A stretch of 64,000 nt of DNA from Massariosphaeria phaeospora (taxonomy: Eukaryota > Ascomycota > Dothideomycetes > Pleosporales), in assembly GCA_011032825.1 (NCBI GenBank), contig JAADJZ010000014.1:1116001-1180000 (forward strand), in the 5' to 3' direction. The position numbers and the translations under genes are program-made. Shown piece after piece: positions 44,095-54,974 of this stretch (the stretch's first letter is position 1; each line of letters opens with the position of its first letter). The notes below the pieces were generated by a model. That model did no database searches. It worked only from the letters and a program-made list of their open reading frames with translations, and had not been told where the DNA came from.

Positions 44095-45158
44095 CTACAA
44101 TCCACCCCAGCCCAACGCACAAAACACCAATACCCCCAAATCTGCATCCCACCCCACCGCTTTCAACGCCTCACCCCCCGACCAGACCCCCCTCATCACA
44201 TCCCGCACTCCATACGCCTTCCGCATCGTTACCACATGCGCAACGACGAACCCTACGGAGATCATCGCGCTCTTGACAATTTCATCTTCACGTGTACTGA
44301 TCCTGCCAGAATATGGAAGAAGCAACAGCACGCGTGTGAAGAGAACGAGCGGGATGAAGAGTTGATGGTTGCGTAGAGAGGGGAGAATCAGAAGTCCGGC
44401 GTTTATGAGGATTGTTGGAAGGGCGAGGGAAGTTTTGACATATCGTTTGGTGGGTGGCGATGTTGGTTGGGTCGAAGGTGGGGAGATGTCTGGGGATGAG
44501 AGATGTAGATGAATGATGAACAACGAAACTGTGAATGAGATGGGCAAGATCTGGCTGAGGATGATGTATGATGTGATGCTTCCGGTGCTCAGTTTTCTTT
44601 GTTCAGCTGAATGTGACAATCAGTATAAACTCTGGTCGTTGAATCGAAATGCTCTTCTGAACACATACCTTTGCCCGCAATCCAAACATTCCAAAACCAG
44701 GTTCCGATAATCGCCATTTGCGTCCACACAGCACTCGGTCCATCCCTGACCAGTTCCGTCGCAAAATCTTCGAAAAGCGTAGATTCCAACATCCACCTCT
44801 TTAGCGACTCCGATGAGATATCCGCCATCGATGTCTTTGGCGATCCACTCCATTTCACGTACGATGCGATGAGAAAGTTGAGCATGTGATACGACAGCGT
44901 CGCGAAACTGATCGACGCGAGGAAGGCGTAGACTTTGACATGTCGAGATCGAGCATCCTTCGCCGCTCGCACGAATTTAGTCTCTTTCGCAGTGTCGGCT
45001 GTTGAGAAGACGGCGATGTATTTGCGGTATAGATTGATGCATATCGCGCTCGTGAGATATAGGGTTGCGACGTTGTAGGAGAGGAAGAGCGATGTTCCGA
45101 GGATGTTGTTTGGAGGATTGGCGTATTGCGCCAGGGTATCGAGGCTGAAAGATGACAT
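44095..45158 (-). CDS. multi-pass membrane protein of unknown function
   Basis: Exons 45158-44669 and 44606-44095 give 333 codons. There are six to eight hydrophobic segments, including ILGTSLFLSYNVATLYLTSAI, VKVYAFLASISFATLSYHMLNFLIA, MAIIGTWFWNVWIAG, ITSYIILSQILPISFTVSLFII, and FIPLVLFTRVLLLLP. The intron lies between WIAGK and AEQRKLSTG. Start chosen at MSSFSLDTLAQYANPP; an in-frame upstream ATG adds an unconvincing 66 residues. No enzyme motif is seen. It looks like an uncharacterised fungal membrane family. Confidence 0.75.
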
Positions 45159-45513
45159 CCTGATGCAGTGGAGATGGCGTGAACTACAGATGCCCAGGAA
45201 GATCGTGGGATGTGGATTGTAATAATTAATTGAGAGAAATATTGGGGCCAGGTGGTTGAAGGAGATGGTGTTCCAGATGGATGACGTCATGAAACAGTTG
45301 CCGTTTTGGAACTCGGACCACGAAACATAAAGTCCTGTTGGTATATAGGAGTGCAAGCGGTGCCGAGCAACCCGTAGCTATATCGGTAACAAAGGCACGT
45401 TAAATAATGGTTAGTTAGACCAAAACAACAACTTAAGCCAATATGTTTACGATGTACCCATTTCTATGCAACGTCCTTTGTATGTCGATATTTAGACCCC
45501 TATATTGACATTA
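45159..45513. other. short spacer between membrane protein and NLR-like gene
   Basis: 355 bp holding the promoter of the membrane protein gene and the 3' end of the NLR-like gene. AT-rich, with no distinct element seen. Confidence 0.5.
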
Positions 45514-48500
45514 CTAATAGTGACTTAATATCACCATTGAAGTGAATTTGCTCCGGGCGATATTGGAAAGATTGTACAAATCAAGACCATCTTCAATGTA
45601 AACGTGCATCTCCCTGAAATCAAACACGCTTTGTGCAGTATTGTCAAGAATTGCCAGGAAGCATGGTTCGCTCCTCAGGGCGGTTACAAGTGCAGAAAAA
45701 ATGACTATCGGGATTCGCTTATCCGAGCGACTGCTTGGATGCCAGGACTTGGTGTAGTTAGCCGTCAACGTACCAACTACTTCAACCAATTTCTCATTGA
45801 CTGCCCAATCGAGGGTACCGGTTCTATTATTTTCAAGCACGGTCGCCACATCTGAACCTGTGTCGGAATATCTCTGTAACATTGTGCACAGAATGGAAGA
45901 ACACGACCGCTGTGCCTTTATGTCGACTTTATACGCTCGGGTTTCGGTATAAGATCGAACTGCATCGAAAGCGATACAGAGTACTTGCTCATCCCGGAAC
46001 GCACATAACTTGTTGAAGAGATCTTCAGTTCCGAGGATGAATTGTGTCCAATCTACGCTTGGCAATTGAAGGGTTCTGCTAATGTCCACTGACGTTCCCG
46101 CTAGTATTGATGCTAGGTCTGAGTACTCTTTCAAGTTCAACAGGCATAGAATCAAGAGCTGCCAAATGGAGATTTCACTGATCTGCGATACCAAGTTTGG
46201 CTCCGCACGTATGGCGGTGTCGATGGGGGGGAGGCATCTGTCGAGCGCGAACAAGGTTTCAAGATCACTCGTCCGCGAGGGGGTAGACAGGAGTATCATG
46301 ACTGGCTTGATCCTAGTATGACCTTGCCGAACCATAGTAGTCAATAATCTTGAAGATCTAGTAGATCCTGCTTGACAAGAGGCAACGAGGGTTTCAAAAT
46401 TTCCAATATCGTCTAGTTGTAATGCAAGCATAGCGGCATCGTAGGCTATCTCGTCCAGATCGACAACCACACCTGCAGAGTGATATTCAAGTTCTTCCTG
46501 AAGGAACTGCAGAAATTCTTCAGCATGGTTGGAACTCCACGTCCTGCGATATGCGTGATAGACCATATTGGCGTCCCAAAAGTTCTGTTCGAGTGTCGAG
46601 GACAGGGTCAAGGAAGTAAGTAGGTCGAAGTATGTCACCCTCATGAAACTGTTTGAACCACGTCCTTCCTGGAACAGAAAACGGTAGAATGATAGTTCGC
46701 GACCTTTGAGGTACACTTCCATCTGGCCTTTGATGAAGGAATCCGAGGCCAATAGACGGAGTAGTGGCCGATTACCGTGTTGGAGCGCCCAGGAATAAAT
46801 AGGCATCCATGTGAGTTCGATATGTCCTTGTGGGACCTGTGCCAAGTGAGCCTTCGTGTTCCAAGGCCGAAACTCGAATATAAGTTGCCGATACAGAGCA
46901 ACGTGTTTGAAATCTGCCCAACACGAGGTCGCGCTATCAGAAAATCTCGAAGTATGGAAGGCCCAGAAGTCCACAATGTACTCGAGGAGAACGTATTTGT
47001 CCTTCAATACGCTTGACAGATCCATTTGAACAGGAGATGCAAACTGGACCGGATTTGAATTGGCAACACTCCTCGGCTTCACCCAGGAGATAACACTTTG
47101 AACTAAAGTCCTCATAGGTACTCGATTCCAGATGATGGCTTCGGCGTGATCCTGATCCATTGGGAATGTGGGTTGTCTAGTTAATTGTGTTTCGAAATCA
47201 GAGAAACAAAGATATGCCACACAGATCTGTCCTATTTCAACATCGGCGGTACCTATGTCGAAATGCATGGATGCAGATTGATCTCGATCGGCAGTATCTG
47301 AGATAAGATATTGTTGGACGGTGTAGTGTGCAAACCTTACTGTCTTATCATGTGCATCCAAGACAACCAAGTTGCCGCATAGGTCAGCTATTTTCCAATG
47401 CGGATTAGGTGCAGTTCTCTCGGTATGGAAATAGGTATCCGACTTCTCTAAGAAGACTGCTTCTTCAAGTTCCACCATGCGTAAGGGTCTGCGCGCGCAC
47501 GCTACCCAACGGAACACCTTTCTCGTTATTTCGATCTTTTGTCTGCCTCCTGGGCTAGAGTATATCTTTTGGAGAATTCTAGCGTAGGTTTCACTCAGGT
47601 CCCTGGGAAGGTGTCGGAGAATGTGGTGGATTGAGGCTTCGGTAGGTGCACCCATTATGTCGTAAAGTTGGAACTTGGCCCAGAGGAACCTTTTCGGAAC
47701 TGTAAGCTAGTAATCATGCATTTATTGGGCAGCATACGTACATGCCATTCGCTCCCATCACAACGGCGGAGACGACCTCTGCCTTCAGTTTTGGATTCCG
47801 GAACAACGGATTTTGCTTCTGAGCGGATGTTTCGATGGTTTGCTCAACAAAGAGCGAGACGTCCTGGTGCATTTGCTCAGTAGATATATCGATAGTACCA
47901 TGTTTGAGATAGCTTTCACCCAAACAGTCCTTATTCCGGCTAGTAGCAAACAGCTTCACTGGAATTGAGAAATGTTCCACGAAGTCTTTTATGAGTTTCA
48001 AAGCACTCGCTCTGCTCTCTGGTGCAAGCTCGTCAATGCCATCCAATACCACAAACAACCTCTTATAGTCTTGTAGAGTCTGAGCTAAGAACTCTATGAT
48101 CTTGGTATAGGAAGGAGTCGGTTGTCCTGGCTCAAAGGGACAAGAGAAGTGTTCATCGAATCGTTCAGACGGAAGTCGGATCATTACTTGTAGAACCAGG
48201 GTGGCAATCAAGTAACGCGGATCCAAGGACAGTGTATCCGCATAATCGAAGTAGTAGCAGCAGAGAAAAGATGCTTCACCTGTGACCAATGGCTGTAAAT
48301 CTTCCACAACACTTGCAGCGAGTACAGATTTACCGGAACCCGGAATGCCATAACAACAAAGGCAATCCGATATTTGAGTGTCCCTCCAAGCTTTGAAGGC
48401 CGGGTGAGTTTGTATCCATGTATTAGTCCCTGGATAGCGAAGCCCAGAATTCCTGTTATGCTTGGCCTGGAAGTCTACGGTCGGAAGACAAGATAGGATT

Positions 48501-49266
48501 CGGTGGCGCCTTTGGATTTGTGCATCGCGTTTCTTGGCGACTTGATTGGCCAGTTCAATATCTCGCACACGAGCAGTTTCAATCATGTGTGCAAGTCCAG
48601 CTTCCTTTTCTACTCTTTTCTGATGCTTCCGAAATCCTGCAATGAATTCTTCGAATTCTTGACGGAAAGGCTTCCATACGCTCATGCAGATAATGGAAAG
48701 AGGGACTATAGAGCCATTAGCACTGCTGCGGTGCAATTCAAATTACACTCACTTGGCGTTCTCCTTGCCCGAACAAAGAAGTCCTTCGTGTGCGTACAAA
48801 ATCGGAGGATATCAAGATACGCCGCCGAAAGAGCTGCAAGTAGACGCTCATGTTTTCGATATAGAGTCTGGTAAATTCGAAAACGGGGCAGGGCGTCCCC
48901 AATACGGACAAACATATCCACAAGTTTGTCTTGAAATTTTCCAGCCTCTCGGGCTATATGCAAAACGACTCGAATGCTACCCCATATAGGAGATAGGATA
49001 AGTCCGTAAGTGTTTGCATAAACGTCAAGCGCCTTGCCATAGTCGTCAATTCCGTCCACCAGCGATGAGAGTCGTTCCTGGATAGCCCAGCTGCGGCTTC
49101 CATGAGCATGCTTCTTCTGCGTTGAGCTCGCACCATAGAAAACGTTCTCAAGGGTAGCGTCCTTGAATCGCTTGATATCTTCTTCCGATAATGCCTCGAG
49201 GAACTTCTGCTTTGCTGCCTCCCAAGGCTCGGTCGGAAATGGGACGCTCGTTCGTATAGATGCCAT
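45514..49266 (-). CDS. NACHT STAND (NLR-like) protein
   Basis: Exons 49266-48753, 48705-47742 and 47689-45514 give 1,217 codons. The N-terminal helical domain (about residues 55-175, with YANTYGLILSPIWGSIRVVLHIAREAGKF) resembles the DUF7708-type domain common in fungal STAND proteins. A coiled-coil link leads to a NACHT NTPase with Walker A GIPGSGKS (about residue 290) and Walker B LFVVLDGIDEL (about 395). The winged-helix segment follows at RKVFRWVACARRPLRMVELEEAV (about 580). The last ~600 residues show no ankyrin, WD or TPR repeat pattern. Such proteins act in non-self recognition and regulated cell death, or in other ligand-gated assembly. The ligand is unknown. All motifs needed for nucleotide binding look intact and no stop interrupts the gene. 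Confidence 0.9.
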
Positions 49267-49755
49267 GCCGACGATAATGTCTCAATTACTGTTCGAAGGA
49301 CGTAGGCAGTGACTCGAAGTAAGACATACTTCAATGCAAGTGTTTATCGCAAGATGAGCGAAAAGAGGTACGTTGCCAGTGTGTGAGCAGATAGAAGTGA
49401 AGACAGGCGGGTCGGGGTTGGAGGCAGCACTGATCAAGCTGAGGGGCTGAGCCGAGAGTTGCCTTCTTCTATGCAAGCCACGTCAAATAGGCCTAGGCGC
49501 TGGATACGCAATCTATCCGGCAGCTGAGCCTTTCTGCATTCTCGCCATTGGTCAGCAAGATATCAAACATGAGTGATGGGCTGTCATGCAACCACTAGAA
49601 CATGGTCTGGAGAATGACTGGAGTATAGGATAAACCTCCCTGCTAGCTAGTGGTGGTTCGCTAAATCTGTACGGTTTATAGACGCACCCCAGGTTAGAAG
49701 AGCCGTGGCATTGAGTATATAGAGGAATATAAGCGTACATGAAAGTCGAGAGGTG
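49267..49755. other. spacer: NLR-like upstream region and aldo-keto reductase 3' flank
   Basis: About 490 bp between two minus-strand genes. No supported coding frame. Confidence 0.5.
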
Positions 49756-50712
49756 TTATCGCACTAGAGGTTGGAAAGCGAGTCGTAGTCGAGCCCAGTT
49801 TGTCGCGTGTGCGAGTTTCCATCGTGAGACTTTTGCAATCCCGGCAAGGTCCTCATCCATATGCTGAACTGAAGTGGTGCCATTCAAAATTACAATCCCC
49901 AGATCCATTACTAGCGCATAGAGAGCGACTGATTCGTTCACTTGACACAACTTCGCAAGGGTCAACACAGGCTCCGATTTCAACAGCCGCGGGTTCCCGG
50001 TCAAAGTCCAAAAGGACTGGTACGAAATGTCATGCTCGAGGCAGAAATAACGAAGGGCCAGATCATACTTAGTTGCGGGATAAAAACGGTTCTGGACAAC
50101 TGACGGCTTGATCGTTGCATGCTCGTAGACGGCCTGTAGAATCGGAAGGGAGACGTTTGATATTCCAAGAGCGCGGATCTTCTCAGGCACATAGGACTCT
50201 AGGATGTTCCAGGCTTCGATCGTTTGCTCAATGGTAGGAAGCGGAGAGTGGAGGAGGAAACTGTCGATGTACGAACCATCCTCGGAGTCTTCGCTTGGCC
50301 GGAGATTCCGAAGAGAAGACGAAACAGACGTACGAACTTGCGTCTCTAGAGGATCTAAAGGGTGGTAGGGCATGTTGTTGAAATCTTGACCTGCCGGTGA
50401 GGTGTACTTGGTTTGCAACTAGTCACAGTTATCAGCGGATGCATGTATGGCCACACAAGAAGGCGCAGTTACCCAGACATCGTTCCTACCAATAATTCCC
50501 TCGGAATAAGCCTCGCGCAATGCCTCGCCGACTAAACTCTCCTGATAATGCCTCGGCTGACAAGCCGTATCGACCTTTCTGAAACCCGCTTTTAGGGCCT
50601 CTTTGACAAGCATCTTCGTCTGGTCCTTCTTCCATGCAGTGCCATAGATGAATGATGGCTCCAGTGGTTGCTCCAGGCCCTTGAAGCTTGACCTATGTGA
50701 GGAAGCCATCAT
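49756..50712 (-). CDS. aldo-keto reductase
   Basis: Exons 50712-50473 and 50418-49756 give 300 codons. NADPH-dependent reduction of a carbonyl substrate in the cytosol. The catalytic tetrad is visible: Asp and Tyr in DTACQPRHYQ, Lys in QTKYTSPAGQD, His in IDSFLLHSP. The barrel continues through IRALGISNVSLPILQ and VVQNRFYPATKYD. The C-terminal cofactor segment is somewhat divergent and shorter than in classical 320-residue xylose-reductase types. ATG 50712 (MMASSHRSSF) gives a standard N-terminal strand (SFIYGTAWKKDQT). A longer upstream frame exists but its extra N-terminus is not family-like. Substrate not inferred. Confidence 0.87.
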
Positions 50713-51074
50713 GCGATTGGTGGATGGTGTGTGGCGCAGGGTAGGCGTTCTTTGAGCGATAGAGAAAAGGAGAGATAAACAATTGAGATGGAGGGAGTCA
50801 GCCCGTCGCATATCTGCGGAGAGACATGACCGATGAAAAGGAAGGGACCACTTCTCACATCCGATGGCAGAGGTACAAAGGTAGACCGAAGCCGTAGTAA
50901 GCAACAGGCAGTATTTTAGTCACCGCCTTTGCCCCACCAGCCCGGATCAACGCGCCTAGAAGCTTAACAATCGTAATTGCAACACCACGAGCTCTATTCA
51001 AGGACTTTAGACCTCTTACTTCAATCCTATCCGTACCTCGCTCCTCACCAGTCGCCGACGCAACAGCAACAACA
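50713..51074. promoter_or_regulatory. divergent promoter region aldo-keto reductase / FMN1
   Basis: 362 bp between divergent start codons. No clear TATA box. A CAACAGCAACAACA leader lies just before the FMN1 ATG. Confidence 0.5.
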
Positions 51075-51890
51075 ATGCCCCCGCCCAGCGGTCCCCGCGA
51101 CCCAATCGCCGGCCCCTCCACCCCGCAACCTCCTTACCCTATCAAACTACGCGGCCCAGTGATAAAAGGCTTTGGACGCGGTAGTAAAGAGGTGCGTCTA
51201 TCCTCACCATAGACACAGCTCTACTAACTCACACCTTAGCTCGGCATCCCAACCGCCAACATCCCCCTCTCGGGCCTCTCCATCGGCGGCCACGACGACC
51301 TCGCCTCCGGCATATACTACGGCTTCGCGTCCCTCGACCACAGCACCACGCAAACATCCTCCTCGAACGACCCTTCCGCCCCAACCGCCCCCTCCAAATC
51401 ATCCAACCACGCCGTCGCCGACCTAGAAACCTCCGCCTCATCCTCGTCCACCTCCTCCGCCACGCCCACAAACCCCACGAACCCCACCCCCCACCCCACC
51501 GTGTACCCAACCGTCCTCTCCATCGGCCACAACCCCTACTACGCCAACACGCACCGCAGCATCGAGATCCACCTCCTGCACACCTTCCCCGCCGACTTCT
51601 ACGGCGCAACGCTCTCGCTCATGATGCTCGGCTTCATCCGCCCCGAGTACGACTACGTGAGCAAGGAGGCGCTGGTCGAGGATATTCGCGAGGACATACG
51701 GGTTGCGCGGCGCAGCCTGGAGCGCGAGGGGTATGTGCGGTGGAAGGCGGATGCGTGGTTGTTGGGCGAGGGCGGGGCGGCGGAGGGGGAGGTGCGGGGT
51801 GGGGATGGGGAGGTCGTTGGGGGGCAGATGGAGAGGGAGGAGGGGGTGGGGCAGAAGGATGGCGTGGGTGTGAGTCAGATGATGGCGTGA
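51075..51890 (+). CDS. FMN1: riboflavin kinase
   Basis: Exons 51075-51191 and 51240-51890 give 255 codons. Phosphorylates riboflavin to FMN using ATP. The flavokinase signature [17 protein letters not shown] spans the intron. It is followed by GIYYGFASL, the substrate block [23 protein letters not shown], and [35 protein letters not shown] Ser/Thr/Pro-rich insert of about 45 residues ([18 protein letters not shown]) interrupts the domain between strands. The C-terminus is a Gly/Glu-rich low-complexity tail. Fungal enzymes are usually about 170-220 residues, so both inserts are extra. Confidence 0.93.
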
Positions 51891-52713
51891 GGAGGGAATG
51901 TTTAGGCGGTCGGAGCGGAGAGGAAATGACGGTCATGAAATTAACGACATAGAGCATAGATAATCACACACAAGAATTTTAATCACCATGGTAGCACGCT
52001 CATCTCGTTTCAAGTTCCATTCCGCAATATGCTAACCATGATATATCCTAGCTGCCTTACGCCTCGCGCCATTACAACACCCAAAACACCCTGCTCCCAG
52101 CCCACTATAACAACCAGCATACAACAGCCAATGCACAAGAGAACAAAAAAGCAACCACAATAAAACCAACAACAACCATTACCGATTGCCCAACATCGCA
52201 CAGACAGACCCGAGAAAAGGAATCGGCAAGCAGAACAAGTCCAACGAGACGCGTCTGTTTATCCACCACAGAGATACACGGAAAAAGACATGCATTGCCT
52301 TACTTTTCTGTACTACATAAATCGAAAGTCTACCATCAAATCTACTAGCTCACTCACAGCGTACAAGTACAACTGATGACAGCTCTAGCACGCACGCACA
52401 ATCGCACACACAGATTGCTGGAAAGGAAAGGATGAGGGGATCGGGCGGTAGCAGAGAGAGACAGAAGGGTAGAAATAGGAAGGGAATATAACAAAAGGCA
52501 GTATTAAGCCCAAGGATTGGCATGCGCCGAGGAATACAACAGCGAGAGCAGAAACGAAAAACCACTTTTTGTATTGTCTGTCGGCCGTGTCGGTCATCGA
52601 TTAATCTTCATAGTTGTGTGTGCGGAGAGATATCTGTTGTTCGTGTTGCCCCCCGGCGAAAGAGCTTGGGTGGAGCAGAATCGGAAGAGGGCAAGTTCCA
52701 GAAACGACTAAGC
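51891..52713. other. convergent 3' spacer FMN1 / acuK-like gene
   Basis: About 820 bp containing both terminators. AT-rich with CA- and CAACAAC-type simple sequence near 52090-52180. The alternative last exon of the acuK-like gene would extend into its right end (to about 52601). Confidence 0.5.
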
Positions 52714-54974
52714 TCAAGCATGCGTGCCCGGAAGCACCGGAAGGACCTAGACTGGAGTCAGTAAAAGACACGACGAGTAAGAGCCAGCGACTACTCACCA
52801 CCATGTAGCTCAGCATCGGCAAGTCGAAGTTGTCCCTCTTGATGTGCCACCAAATCATGCAGTCCACCATACCCTCTTTGGCACCCAGCCTCTGCATCGC
52901 AGCCTCACTCCGGTAGACAGGGCCGCCTTCGCGCTTAACGAAGACCTCCTGCTTGACGTTCTTCCCAGTCCCGTTCGGCATGGCGCCAGATTTCGTCTCA
53001 TCTAAGCGGGCCACGTCCTCTTTCGTACGGTACTTGAGCATGTTGACGCGTCGGCTTTTCCAGCCTCGAACATCGACGTACGCAAGCTCGCGGAAATCTT
53101 CAAAGTACTGTAGAGCTGAAGTCTCGTCCATGAGTTCGATGACGTTGACGGGGTGCGTGCCGTAGTCGGGCTCTTGTGCAGTCAGGTTAGGTGTTATGCT
53201 GGTGCGTGTCGAAGTCTCGCTCGATGGATCTCGAGTCCCGCCGGTGTTGACGTTCAAGTTCTGCTCGTGACCTAGAAGAACTTCGGGATGCCAGCCGGTG
53301 AGTATACTGAACTCTTTACTTGCCGCCAAAACCTCCCCAGTACGTCGACATACTAGCGAGGGGATTCCGACCTCCGCGAATTGTTCTTGGAGAGTAAGCA
53401 GTGAGCGTTGCAAATTCTTTTCACTGTGAACGAGATCGTTCTGATCAAGCTCACCAGCTACGGTAAGCAACGTTGGCCGATAACTGCCCAGTGACTGCAT
53501 GATCTTACGCACTGCGTGTGGCGGATACCTCTTCTCTATCAGGGCTTTCAGCCTATGGAATGCACCGACATAGTCATAAGGCCGAGTGATGCCTTCGTAT
53601 ATCCAACCGGTGTCTCGCCGCCGTTTCCGAATCAAGTTAGTTTGGACTGGTTGGAACGACGTATTGTGTAGGCGGGGATCCGGCTGTAGATGCCCTACGG
53701 TCGGTGAACGTTGTTGCGCCTGCGGTTGATGCGCGTGGGCGAACAAAACGGCCGCGGCGGATAAAGGGTTATCGTTATCGTATCCAGCGTTTACCTCCGT
53801 TGATGCAGGGCTTGCGCTAGAAAGACTCGATGCACCCTGGCCAATCGCATAAGCGTGAGGGCCATTTAGGCTATCATTGCGACTGCTGCCGTGGTCCAGA
53901 TTCCCGGTGACCGGAGTGTTGTTCGGAGTCTGCATCTGCAGACTACCATTCCTCGTGTGCGGGTTTTGCCATTCGCCGATGGGTAGGCCATCCGGGCCGA
54001 ATGTCCTTGCGGGTATGTTCGTGTTATCATAGGGTCCGGTGTGCGGATACATATCAGCCGCCTGGTTCAAGGGATTCAACAAGCCAGTTTCGTTTGGCGG
54101 CGTCTCAGCTGCGCCCGAGGACATGTGGCCAAGCATACCGAGCTCGAGTGCGCCATAATGGTTTCCAAAGTTCAGGCTTGAGATGTCGAAATTGAACAAA
54201 CCCGGATCACTGGGGTCGAAAAGCGGACCGCCGAATTGCTGCATTTGCGGTGGCGCACCTTGGGAGACGGCGTTGGGGTCACTGGGAAGCGCGGGATGAT
54301 GGGTCTGGTTGTATGGTGGAGAAATGGGAGTCTGTTGACTGCTGTAATGTTGCCCATCATGTAGAACTGGAGAAACCTGAGCTGGCCCAGGGTTCTGGGC
54401 GTAGTAGGTAGTAGTTGGCGGCTGGGTGAAGTAGTTGCCTTGCGGAGCCATGGAGATCACTCCTGGATCCTGGCCTGGGAGCCCTTGATGAGTGCCGTTC
54501 ATATGGGCATAGTGGGCACCGACTCCAGGTAGAAGTGCTCCGTCTGGAGCATCATGGAGATACTTCGCCTTCTTGCGGACGCCGTCCATACAGGTGTCCT
54601 GGAGGTTGCGTTTCAGGCATCTGCCACACGGTCGCTCGTCATCTGTATCCTCACTTGTCAGAAAGGGTCTCGGATGTGGAGGAAGACGACATGTTCGCGG
54701 GATTGTACTGATAGTAACAACAGGGACAGGCATGGGACTCACCACAAGTTAGATGGGCTCTCTGGCAGGCCAAACACGCCCTCCTGGCCTTCTTTCTCCG
54801 CGGCCTCAAGGGGTCCTTTGCATTCGACGGGGGCTTCTGGGTCTGCTGTGAAGGAGAAGCAGCGCCAGACTTGGGTTCACTCTTCTGTTCGGCGGCCATG
54901 TCGCTGCCGTCTTGGTCACCGCTGTATTCCGGAGAGAGAGATGCATCTTCGGCATCGGCGTCTGGGGTGGTCAT
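52714..54974 (-). CDS. Zn2Cys6 transcription activator of gluconeogenesis, AcuK/Ert1 type
   Basis: Exons 54974-54743 and 54642-52799, plus a short last exon. The zinc cluster (C at residue 67 onward, [11 protein letters not shown] then DDERPCGRC) is followed by the family-specific [19 protein letters not shown] long Gln/Pro/Asn-rich activation region follows, then the conserved [24 protein letters not shown] block and a PAS-like domain ([21 protein letters not shown]). The protein is expected to bind CGG-N-type sites and activate gluconeogenic genes such as PEPCK. The start is the only ATG ahead of the cluster. The 3' end is uncertain: with the acceptor at 52747 the protein ends in [10 protein letters not shown] after 702 residues. 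Other acceptors give longer tails. Confidence 0.88.
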
